From AC-52 sp044870295 (lineage in GTDB: Bacteria; Actinomycetota; UBA4738), in the NCBI GenBank assembly GCA_044870295.1, contig JBIOYQ010000102.1:1-6334 (forward strand): DNA of 6,334 nt, given 5' to 3'. The notes beneath the pieces are model-generated. The model was not told where the DNA came from, did no database searches, and was given only the letters and a program-made list of their open reading frames with translations. Shown here piece by piece: positions 1 to 6,334 of this stretch. Position numbers and translations under genes: made by a program. Within the stretch, counting starts at the first letter, position 1. Every line of letters starts with the position of its first letter.

Positions 1-2
1 CA

Positions 3-608
3 ATCACCATCACGCCAGTCCGCGTTGCCGACCTGCTCGCCGAGGGCGAGCGGATGCCGGTCTACGTGCACGTCATCGACCATCCCGATGCGCGCGTGCT
101 GGTCGACACCGGCATGACGGAGCTGCATCCGGCGGTGGCCGACCTCGATCCCCGCCTGCTTCCATTGAGCAAGCAGGACTTCGACCTCGGCGGCATCGAC
201 GTCGTCGTCAACACGCACCTGCACTTCGACCACTGCGGCGGCAACCACCTCTTCGCCGGCAGGCCGATCCACGTCCAGCGTCAGGAGCTCGACGACGCGC
301 GCAGCGAGGACGACTACACCATTCGCGAGTGGGTCGAGGCGGCCGGCGTGGGGTACGTGCCGGTCGACGGCGAGCTCGAGCTGCTGCCCGGTCTCCGGCT
401 CGTCCCGGCGCCGGGCCACACACGCGGCATGCAGGTGGTCGTCGTCGAGATGGGCGAGCGTCCGGTCGTCATCGGCGGCGACGTGGCGGTTTGGTTCGGC
501 GAACTCGATGAGCCGCACACCGAAGGCCAGCTGCTGGTGCGCGCGCTCGACCCCGAGCTGGTCTGGCTCGCGCACGAGCACGAGCCGTGGCGACCCCGCA
601 CCGTCTAA
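3..608 (+). CDS. Metallo-beta-lactamase-fold hydrolase, lactonase-like (5'-truncated by window edge)
   Basis: This is a zinc-dependent hydrolase of the metallo-beta-lactamase superfamily, closest in layout to the N-acyl-homoserine lactonase-like group. The reading frame is open to the left edge, and the 17 codons before the ATG at 54 read as ordinary family sequence (ITITPVRVADLL...), so that ATG is probably internal and the true start lies outside the window. Counting from ATG54, VLVDTGM is at 16-21, the metal-binding HxHxDH motif is at 55-60 (THLHFDHCGGN), the third ligand is His122 in PGHTRG, the bridging Asp143 is in IGGDVAVW, and a C-terminal His (174, in AHEHE) completes the site. All expected dinuclear-zinc ligands are therefore present and the enzyme is probably active. 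There is no signal peptide in the visible part, so it is likely cytoplasmic. The substrate is unknown: quorum-signal lactones are possible, but many relatives act on other esters or lactones. It ends 24 nt from the convergent SGNH gene. Confidence 0.88.
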   Translation: MTITPVRVADLLAEGERMPVYVHVIDHPDARVLVDTGMTELHPAVADLDPRLLPLSKQDFDLGGIDVVVNTHLHFDHCGGNHLFAGRPIHVQRQELDDARSEDDYTIREWVEAAGVGYVPVDGELELLPGLRLVPAPGHTRGMQVVVVEMGERPVVIGGDVAVWFGELDEPHTEGQLLVRALDPELVWLAHEHEPWRPRTV

Positions 609-632
609 CTCAAACCACCAGCGTGCACCGAT

Positions 633-1487
633 CTAGCGATCATCGAGCGCTTCCTCGATCGCCGCGCTGACCACTCCGTACCCAATGGTGTTGGGGTGGA
701 CGTCGAACGTGTAGCTGTCCGAACAGAACCAGGTCCACGCGCAGGCGTTGGCCACGTTCACCGGGATCTTCCCCCATTCCTCCGTCCACACCATGTCGGT
801 GAAGTTGGCCGTGTCGAAGAAGTCAGGGCCGGCCACGTCGGCCACCAACGCTCCGCTGTCCCGATAGGCCTCCACGAGACCCGCATTGAAGACCTCCTCG
901 GCTGCCTCGTCCTGGCGGGCGATGTCGGGGCCGTGCACGGGGGCGAGCACCCAGAAGCCCAGGAAGGGGTCCCAGTAGCTCATCCCAACGATGGGGACGC
1001 CCGGTGCCGCGGTCTGAAGCCGGCTCAGGATGACGCGGAGACCAGCCGCCACGTGGGGCACGACCTCCCTGGTGCAGTCCACATCGATCAGGATGCCGTC
1101 GAAGCATGCCTCCAACCAGTCGTTGGCCCCGATGTCGATGGTGATCAGATCGATCCGACCTGGATGCGCCTGCAGGAAGGCCACGGCCTCCTTGAGCTGG
1201 GAGCCCGCCCGGTAGGGGCAGATCCCACCCTCGATCATGGTGTCGATCGTTTCGCCCGGGCACCCGAGCTTGGTCAAACGAAGCCCCGGGCTCTCTTCTC
1301 GAAGCTCGCGGTACACCTGGTTGGCGTACCCGTGGTTGAACCTTCCGATCGGTTCGAAGCCCGCGGCCGCCGAGTCACCGACCGAGACGTAGTAGGTGGT
1401 CCGGGCCGATGGGCTGGCGGCGGCCGTGCCCGTCAGGGCTGCGGCCAGCAACGCTGTCGCGACGAGAGATCGAACGGCTGACTTCAT
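633..1487 (-). CDS. Secreted SGNH/GDSL-family hydrolase (lipase/esterase-like)
   Basis: This is a predicted extracellular ester hydrolase of 284 residues. The chosen ATG at 1487 is preceded by GAGGAG with a 6-nt spacer and begins a classic signal peptide (MKSAVRS, then a hydrophobic Ala/Leu stretch, cleavage near residues 24-28). The open frame continues 104 codons upstream, but that part overlaps the opposite-strand YHS gene and lacks a leader, so it was rejected. SGNH blocks are visible: the nucleophile Ser39 in YVSVGDSAAAG, Gly75 in LTKLGCPGET, GANDW at 120-124 with the oxyanion Asn122, and DVHPNTIGY at 262-270 with catalytic His264. Asp262 sits two residues before the His, the spacing often seen in actinobacterial members, rather than the textbook DxxH. 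There are six cysteines, in three close pairs (76/90, 128/138, 249/255), which fits three disulfides as in Streptomyces extracellular lipases. The natural substrate (lipid, acetylated sugar or other ester) cannot be told. It is divergent from the copper module and convergent with the hydrolase to its left. Confidence 0.9.
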   Translation of the reverse strand: MKSAVRSLVATALLAAALTGTAAASPSARTTYYVSVGDSAAAGFEPIGRFNHGYANQVYRELREESPGLRLTKLGCPGETIDTMIEGGICPYRAGSQLKEAVAFLQAHPGRIDLITIDIGANDWLEACFDGILIDVDCTREVVPHVAAGLRVILSRLQTAAPGVPIVGMSYWDPFLGFWVLAPVHGPDIARQDEAAEEVFNAGLVEAYRDSGALVADVAGPDFFDTANFTDMVWTEEWGKIPVNVANACAWTWFCSDSYTFDVHPNTIGYGVVSAAIEEALDDR

Positions 1488-1493
1488 GACATG

Positions 1494-1499
1494 CTCCTC
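1494..1499 (-). promoter_or_regulatory. Shine-Dalgarno site of the SGNH hydrolase
   Basis: Read on the - strand this is GAGGAG, six bases (CATGTC) before the ATG at 1487. It decides the start codon, placing it exactly at the beginning of the signal peptide and ruling out the much longer upstream extension of the frame. Confidence 0.8.
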
Positions 1500-1556
1500 A
1501 CGCCGGGGAAGTGGAGTCGACCACGACCCGGGCGTGCCTCGCAAGCGCGTTGGCCT

Positions 1557-1574
1557 GGTTGACGAGGTTTGACC
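1557..1574 (+). promoter_or_regulatory. Tandem TTGAC direct repeat upstream of the YHS gene
   Basis: GGTTGAC at 1557-1563 is repeated as GGTTTGAC at 1566-1573, inside the 111-nt region between two divergent genes. TTGACG (1559-1564) and TTGACC (1569-1574) both resemble -35 hexamers. However, no convincing -10 lies 16-19 nt downstream (only TCGATG-like sequence), and the second copy would place transcription start inside the YHS coding region. It could be a weak promoter, a regulator half-site pair, or chance. TTG at 1569 is also an in-frame alternative start for the YHS protein, adding ten residues. Confidence 0.25.
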
Positions 1575-1586
1575 ACTGTCATCGAT

Positions 1587-1593
1587 GAGGAGG
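1587..1593 (+). promoter_or_regulatory. Shine-Dalgarno site of the YHS gene
   Basis: GAGGAGG lies five bases (TAGGA) before the GTG at 1599. This near-complete anti-16S match is the main argument that the short GTG-started frame is a translated gene and that GTG1599, not the TTG at 1569, is the usual start. Confidence 0.75.
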
Positions 1594-1598
1594 TAGGA

Positions 1599-1742
1599 GT
1601 GGAGATCGATCCGGTCTGCGGGATGGAGGTCGATGCGGCGTCGGCCGCGGGCTCCTACGAATACCAGGGAACCACGTACTACTTCTGCTCGCAGGGTTGT
1701 CTGGAGGACTTCGCGGAGGATCCCGCCAGCTACGTGGCGTAG
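1599..1742 (+). CDS. Small free-standing YHS-domain protein (47 aa)
   Basis: This is a 47-residue protein consisting of one YHS domain and nothing else. It runs from GTG1599 to TAG1740-1742. Key features are DPVCGMEV at residues 4-11 and YYFCSQGC at 27-34, giving Cys7, Cys30 and Cys34, then LEDFAEDPASYV, the usual end of the domain. Family knowledge: YHS (TRASH-like) domains occur alone or fused to copper and heavy-metal ATPases, and their cysteines are thought to bind metal; a few solo proteins have been linked to metal handling. Here it sits immediately upstream of csoR-copA on the same strand, with its stop codon one base before the CsoR operator, so a Cu(I)-binding, buffering or delivery role is a reasonable inference. 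Because the operator lies after it, it need not be under direct CsoR control. The gene is short enough for length-filtered annotation to miss. The domain is certain from sequence; the function is not. Confidence 0.87.
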   Translation: MEIDPVCGMEVDAASAAGSYEYQGTTYYFCSQGCLEDFAEDPASYVA

Positions 1743-1763
1743 CATACCCCCCCAGGGTATACT
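1735..1763 (+). promoter_or_regulatory. Predicted csoR-copA promoter
   Basis: TATACT at 1758-1763 matches the sigma-70 -10 consensus in five of six positions. Seventeen bases upstream, TGGCGT (1735-1740) is only a weak -35, as is common for promoters under metal-regulator control. The predicted start of transcription is near 1770, giving a leader of about 28 nt before csoR. The -10 shares bases 1758-1760 with the CsoR operator, so repressor binding should directly occlude RNA polymerase. Confidence 0.6.
1744..1760 (+). promoter_or_regulatory. CsoR operator (GC-rich pseudopalindrome)
   Basis: ATACCC (1744-1749) and GGGTAT (1755-1760) form a perfect 6-bp inverted repeat around CCCCA. This is the known CsoR-type architecture, a G/C tract flanked by TAC...GTA, as described for actinobacterial and Bacillus copper operons. 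It lies between the YHS stop codon and csoR and overlaps the predicted -10 box. Both the regulator gene and its target transporter lie just downstream, which strongly supports autoregulation. Confidence 0.82.
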
Positions 1764-1797
1764 GGAGCCAGGCAGACATATCTGGGAGGGACCGGAC

Positions 1798-2073
1798 ATG
1801 TACGGCTACGCCATGAAGAAGCCAGATCTGCTGGCACGGCTTCGCAAGATCGAGGGACAGGTCCGCGGCCTGCAGCGCATGGTGGAGGAGGACGAGTACT
1901 GCATCGACATCCTCACCCAGCTCAACTCGGCGAGCGCTGCGCTCAAGGCCGTCGGCGTCGGGCTCCTGGACGATCACGTCCGCCACTGCGTCCGCGAGAG
2001 CCTCGAGAGCGGAGAGGGCGACGCGAAGGTGGAGGAGCTGGTCTCCGCGGTGGCTCGCTTCGTCGGCAGGTAA
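1798..2073 (+). CDS. csoR: Copper-sensing transcriptional repressor CsoR
   Basis: This is a 91-residue Cu(I)-responsive repressor of the CsoR/RcnR (DUF156) all-helical family. It binds operator DNA when copper-free and is released when Cu(I) binds. ATG1798 has GGGAGGG at 1784-1790 with a 7-nt spacer. The family signature LLARLRKIEGQVRGLQRMV spans residues 11-29. The copper ligands are Cys35 (EEDEYCIDIL), His60 and Cys64 (DDHVRHCV), matching the Cys36-His61-Cys65 set of the Mycobacterium tuberculosis protein with a one-residue offset. Tyr34 and Glu80 fall where that protein's second-shell allosteric residues lie. The complete Cys-His-Cys set favours copper over the nickel/cobalt (RcnR), formaldehyde (FrmR) or persulfide (CstR) branches. 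The gene follows a matching operator and precedes copA by 6 nt, so it is very likely co-transcribed with copA and represses itself. Confidence 0.96.
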   Translation: MYGYAMKKPDLLARLRKIEGQVRGLQRMVEEDEYCIDILTQLNSASAALKAVGVGLLDDHVRHCVRESLESGEGDAKVEELVSAVARFVGR

Positions 2074-2079
2074 CCGGGC

Positions 2080-4227
<2,148 letters not shown>

Positions 4228-4243
4228 CGGGGGAAACGAGCGA

Positions 4244-4576
4244 TCAGCCGTAGCGCCCGTACAACGGAGAGGCCGGGTCGAAGAACCCGCCCTGCGGCCG
4301 CGCGTGGGCGTGCCAGTGGTCGGGGATGCGCCGGCGAGCGCCGTCGATCCAGAACCCCTCCGCCCCGTAGCGGACCGACGCCGTCTCCGACAGTCGGTCC
4401 AGCAGTTGGGTCTCGAGGTCGGCATCCGGAAGTCCGTGACTCCGCCACACGACCATCGGGGTGGCGCACACCAGGCAGTCGGCGATCCAGCAGTCCTGGT
4501 CCTCGAACAGCCAGCTCGTCACGTGGTCGGCGGCGCAGAGTTGGCAGTCGGCGGGCAGCGGATCGGCCGGGGTCAC
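4244..4576 (-). CDS. Small Cys/His protein, probable diverged HIT-superfamily member (110 aa)
   Basis: This is a conserved-looking cytoplasmic protein of 110 residues with no signal peptide or membrane segment. It starts at GTG4576, since an in-frame TAA lies three codons upstream. Visible motifs are CQLC at 11-14, EDQDCWIADCLVC at 25-37 (so CxxC at 34-37 plus Cys29), PMVVWRSH at 40-47, and HWHAH at 87-91 followed by ARP. The order CxxC, an acidic/aromatic strand, a P-x-VV-x-x-x-H strand, a helical middle and a C-terminal HxHxH resembles zinc-containing HIT proteins, whose triad histidine hydrolyses or transfers nucleotides. I infer a distant HIT relationship; the sequence alone does not prove it, and a zinc-binding protein of unknown function is the safe call. 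It has no good Shine-Dalgarno site: the nearest GGAGGA is about 21 nt away. It follows the stop of the upstream gene by 9 nt in the same frame, so translation is probably coupled. Confidence 0.75.
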   Translation of the reverse strand: MTPADPLPADCQLCAADHVTSWLFEDQDCWIADCLVCATPMVVWRSHGLPDADLETQLLDRLSETASVRYGAEGFWIDGARRRIPDHWHAHARPQGGFFDPASPLYGRYG

Positions 4577-4585
4577 CGGATGAGC

Positions 4586-6151
4586 TTACGACCCAGTTCC
4601 TCCGAAGGAGGGGAGACGTCGTCGGATGACGAGAGCGACGACGGCAAGCGCCGACACGAGCCCCAGGGCTGCCCACAAGGGCCAGCTCGCCGATGCACCG
4701 TGCTCGGGGGTCAGTTGGGCCGCGGGGACTTGGGGCGGCGCCGGCGGCACGCCCCGTGGTGCGGGCGCCGCGCCGATGACGTGGATCTCCCCACCGACCG
4801 GGACGACGCCGTGGGAATCACCGAGGTCCAGCACGCGGACGGTCTCGACCGGCCCGTCGGGGAGCGGGGCTCGCCGAACGGCGTCATCCAGCAGACCGTA
4901 GGCGACGCCGTCCTCGAGGGTGGGCCGTCCTCCCCACGGGCCGAAGGACGTCACCTGTTGGAGATCGCTGTCGTACACGATCGCGTCGTCGCCGTCGCCA
5001 TTTCCCCAGGGGAAGAACGCGACGGTCTCGCCGTCCAGCCACACCATCTGCCCATACTGCGAGATCGCCCCGAGCGACGCGGTGATGGTGACCGGAGGGT
5101 CGACGGTGAGGTCCGTCAGGAACACTTGGGTCGCCGCCGACTCGGACGGCATGACGCCGGCGACACGGGTGTCGCCCGGATTCGGGGCCGCCTGCCATGT
5201 CCCGGCCGGCAGGTTGGCGATGACCACTTCGTCTCCGGTTTGCAGGTCGAGCGCGGCGAGCTCGTCGATGTCGGCCGGATTCCTTCCTCGGTAGAGCAGC
5301 GCGCGGTCGCCGTCGAAGAATCCGTACTGACCCCGCGGGGCGAACGCGTCCTCCACGCTGGTCCCGGATACGCGAAGCACGTGCGTCCTCCCCGACCCCT
5401 CCGGCCATTCGTCGACCAGGAGCAGCACCTCGTCCGCATCCTCGTCTCGACAGGAGAGGTCGTCGACGTTGATCCCGGGCGATCCCGGCACGTCCAGGAC
5501 CCCGCCGGGAACCTCCACCTGCCGGATGACCGCTAGCGTTGCGGTGTCCCAGACCGCCACGACGAAGTCCGTTCGAGCCGACATCGACACCAGCTCGACG
5601 AAGCGGCGGAAGCCCGGGCACACCGACAACCGGTACGTGGAGCCCTGGCCCAGCCCGTACCCCACTGTGCGGCCCGACTCATCGAGGGCCACCACGCGAG
5701 CGTCTCCGAACGCACCGCCGACGAGGTACCGGACCGGTCCGCTGCCATCAGGGGCCGGCAACGGTTGCGCCGCCGCCAGCAGTTCGTCGGGATCGACTCG
5801 GGAACACATGCTGGACCACCACGTCGATCCGTCATCGCCCCGTCCCAGGAACAGCCCGACCCGCTCGTCCGGGGCGACCTCGAGCCCGCAGGACGCCCCG
5901 TTGGCGGAGGTGAGCACGTCGACCTCGCTCCCCAGTTCGCCCTTCACGGCGATCTCGACCTGGAAGCGCAACGTGTTCCTGGAGTCGTGTGGTCCGCCGG
6001 TTCGGGACAGGAGCGTGCCGACGAAGGCTCCATCCGACATCTCGATGCCTTCACGTGGGTCGACGAGGGCGCACGAGCACGCCCTGGCGGGGGCGGCGCC
6101 GGCGATGATCGTCCCCAGGACCAGGATCAGCGCCAGCCCGACTCGCCGCAA
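4586..6151 (-). CDS. Exported membrane-anchored protein with N-terminal TIMP/netrin-like domain and propeller-like body
   Basis: This is a 521-residue protein of unknown function. TTG6151 is the start, supported by GAGGGAGG five bases upstream and by the signal peptide that begins there. The signal is predicted to be cut after Ala24 (PARA), leaving Cys-Ser-Cys (25-27) as the new N-terminus. No lipobox precedes the Cys, so it is not a clear lipoprotein. Residues 25 to about 130 match the layout of bacterial TIMP/NTR-like domains: CSCA, then an acidic loop and GAFVGTL (41-47), FQVEIAVKGELG (63-74), GASCGL (85-90, Cys88) and MCS (115-117, Cys116), giving four cysteines for two disulfides. Residues about 135-460 are beta-rich with repeated short blocks (VVALDESG, LLYRGR, FLTDL, IVYDSD), suggesting a beta-propeller. 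A Pro/Ala-rich linker (about 462-481) leads to one membrane helix (about 490-509) and a positive RRR stop-transfer tail. It is therefore expected on the outer cell surface. It probably forms an operon with the following small gene. Confidence 0.82.
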   Translation of the reverse strand: MRRVGLALILVLGTIIAGAAPARACSCALVDPREGIEMSDGAFVGTLLSRTGGPHDSRNTLRFQVEIAVKGELGSEVDVLTSANGASCGLEVAPDERVGLFLGRGDDGSTWWSSMCSRVDPDELLAAAQPLPAPDGSGPVRYLVGGAFGDARVVALDESGRTVGYGLGQGSTYRLSVCPGFRRFVELVSMSARTDFVVAVWDTATLAVIRQVEVPGGVLDVPGSPGINVDDLSCRDEDADEVLLLVDEWPEGSGRTHVLRVSGTSVEDAFAPRGQYGFFDGDRALLYRGRNPADIDELAALDLQTGDEVVIANLPAGTWQAAPNPGDTRVAGVMPSESAATQVFLTDLTVDPPVTITASLGAISQYGQMVWLDGETVAFFPWGNGDGDDAIVYDSDLQQVTSFGPWGGRPTLEDGVAYGLLDDAVRRAPLPDGPVETVRVLDLGDSHGVVPVGGEIHVIGAAPAPRGVPPAPPQVPAAQLTPEHGASASWPLWAALGLVSALAVVALVIRRRLPSFGGTGS

Positions 6152-6156
6152 CGAGA

Positions 6157-6164
6157 CCTCCCTC
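6157..6164 (-). promoter_or_regulatory. Shine-Dalgarno site of the TIMP-like gene
   Basis: On the - strand this reads GAGGGAGG, five bases (TCTCG) before TTG6151. It justifies the rare TTG start, which coincides with the beginning of the signal peptide (MRRVGLALIL). Confidence 0.75.
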
Positions 6165-6171
6165 TCACCGA

Positions 6172-6177
6172 GTTATA
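6172..6177 (-). promoter_or_regulatory. TATAAC -10-like element upstream of the TIMP-like gene
   Basis: On the - strand this reads TATAAC, an AT island in a very GC-rich stretch. No -35 lies at 16-18 nt; the nearest TTGACC (complement of 6202-6207) is 24 nt away, which is too far for normal sigma-70 spacing. If used, transcription would start about 14 nt before the TTG codon. Confidence 0.25.
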
Positions 6178-6179
6178 CG

Positions 6180-6203
6180 CCCGCCCCGGGCCCATCGGGC
6201 GGG
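6180..6203. repeat. Perfect 7-bp GC inverted repeat in the leader of the TIMP-like gene
   Basis: CCCGCCC (6180-6186) pairs perfectly with GGGCGGG (6197-6203) around a 10-nt loop that itself contains GGGCCC. It ends 2 bp from the TATAAC element and 15 bp from the Shine-Dalgarno site. It could be an operator, or an RNA hairpin in the 5' leader if transcription starts further upstream. Confidence 0.5.
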
Positions 6204-6207
6204 TCAA

Positions 6208-6236
6208 CCCTCGACGCGTCCGTTCCGACGCGAGGG
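6208..6236. repeat. Bulged 10-bp inverted repeat
   Basis: CCCTCG (6208-6213) plus CGTC (6217-6220) pairs with GACG (6227-6230) plus CGAGGG (6231-6236). A 3-nt bulge (ACG) and a CGTTCC loop interrupt it. The element also contains GACGCG as a direct repeat. No U-tract follows on either strand, so it is not an obvious terminator. Confidence 0.4.
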
Positions 6237-6252
6237 CCGCTACCTAGGTTCC
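6227..6252 (-). promoter_or_regulatory. Possible ECF-sigma-type promoter
   Basis: On the - strand GGAAC (complement of 6248-6252) is followed after exactly 17 nt by CGTC (complement of 6227-6230). This is the GGAAC/CGTC pattern used by many extracytoplasmic-function sigma factors in actinobacteria. Transcription would begin near 6220 and give a leader of about 70 nt that includes the 6180-6203 hairpin. An envelope-stress promoter would suit a surface protein, but short motifs like this occur by chance in GC-rich DNA. Confidence 0.3.
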
Positions 6253-6274
6253 CCCAAGACTCGAGCCATTGAGA

Positions 6275-6289
6275 TGCGAGGCGCTCGCA
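6275..6289. terminator. Compact perfect hairpin near the right edge, possible terminator
   Basis: TGCGAG (6275-6280) and CTCGCA (6284-6289) form a perfect 6-bp stem with a 3-nt GCG loop. On the + strand it is followed by a pyrimidine tract (CTTCCCTTCC), on the - strand by TCTCAAT. It may terminate a gene lying beyond the right edge. I see no supportable gene in 6253-6334. Confidence 0.3.
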
Positions 6290-6334
6290 CTTCCCTTCCA
6301 CTCTCCCGACGCCGTGACGCCCGGCCGGTGGGGC

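Noticed and set aside
54..56. ATG54 as the true start of the metallo-beta-lactamase-fold gene
   Set aside because: The frame is open to the left edge, and the upstream codons look like family sequence leading into the first strand, so the gene is more likely truncated by the window.
696..1481. A 261-codon + strand frame opposite the SGNH hydrolase
   Set aside because: It is an antisense shadow. The - strand has the catalytic blocks and a ribosome site.
1633..1797. An extended csoR start at ATG1633
   Set aside because: It reads through the YHS gene and the operator/promoter in another frame. ATG1798 has a strong ribosome site and gives the normal CsoR length with copper ligands at the expected positions.
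1488..1799. A 104-residue N-terminal extension of the SGNH hydrolase
   Set aside because: It would bury the signal peptide, run over the operator and YHS gene on the other strand, and ignore the good Shine-Dalgarno site before ATG1487.
4304..5536. A 410-codon + strand frame opposite the TIMP-like and HIT-like genes
   Set aside because: Its translation is rich in Arg, Gly, Val and Asp with no motif, and it overlaps two genes supported by signal peptide, anchor and Cys/His motifs on the other strand.
6274..6334. A + strand frame from ATG6274 open to the right edge
   Set aside because: It is only 20 codons, Arg-rich, without a ribosome site, and its ATG lies in a perfect hairpin.
6237..6334. 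Possible tRNA or other structured RNA gene at the right edge
   Set aside because: No T-loop GTTCRA box, acceptor stem or anticodon arm could be assembled; only one short hairpin is present.

Overview
This is a GC-rich, densely coding bacterial window. The third-position GC bias, the use of GTG and TTG starts beside good Shine-Dalgarno sites, a Streptomyces-type secreted SGNH hydrolase, and a CsoR regulator with its TACCC/GGGTA operator all suggest an actinomycete-like organism (Actinomycetota, possibly uncultured). The phylum is an inference; no rRNA or other marker gene is present.

Layout from left to right. (1) The 3' part of a metallo-beta-lactamase-fold hydrolase of the lactonase-like type (+), whose start lies outside the window. 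(2) A convergent gene for a secreted SGNH/GDSL hydrolase (-). (3) A three-gene copper module on the + strand: a 47-residue free-standing YHS-domain protein, then a CsoR operator overlapping a -10 box, then csoR and a P1B-1 Cu+ ATPase (copA) only 6 nt apart. (4) A convergent - strand pair that meets copA tail to tail. Its upstream gene encodes an exported protein with an N-terminal TIMP/netrin-like domain, a repetitive beta-rich (propeller-like) body and a C-terminal membrane anchor. Its downstream gene encodes a 110-residue Cys/His protein that looks like a diverged HIT protein. (5) A 183-nt non-coding region at the right edge with three inverted repeats and candidate promoter elements for the - strand pair.

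The copper module is the clearest functional unit. CsoR should bind the palindrome between the YHS gene and csoR and block the promoter for csoR-copA. When Cu(I) fills its Cys-His-Cys site it should release the DNA, so that the CopA pump is made and Cu(I) is exported. The YHS peptide lies upstream of the operator, so it is either constitutive or controlled separately; a role in metal handling is plausible but unproven.

The least ordinary element is the large - strand gene. The predicted mature protein begins with Cys-Ser-Cys, as vertebrate TIMPs do, and is tethered to the membrane at its other end. It is followed 9 nt after its stop codon, in the same frame, by the HIT-like gene. No mobile elements, CRISPR arrays, tRNA or rRNA genes were seen, and no stretch over 300 nt lacks a gene.
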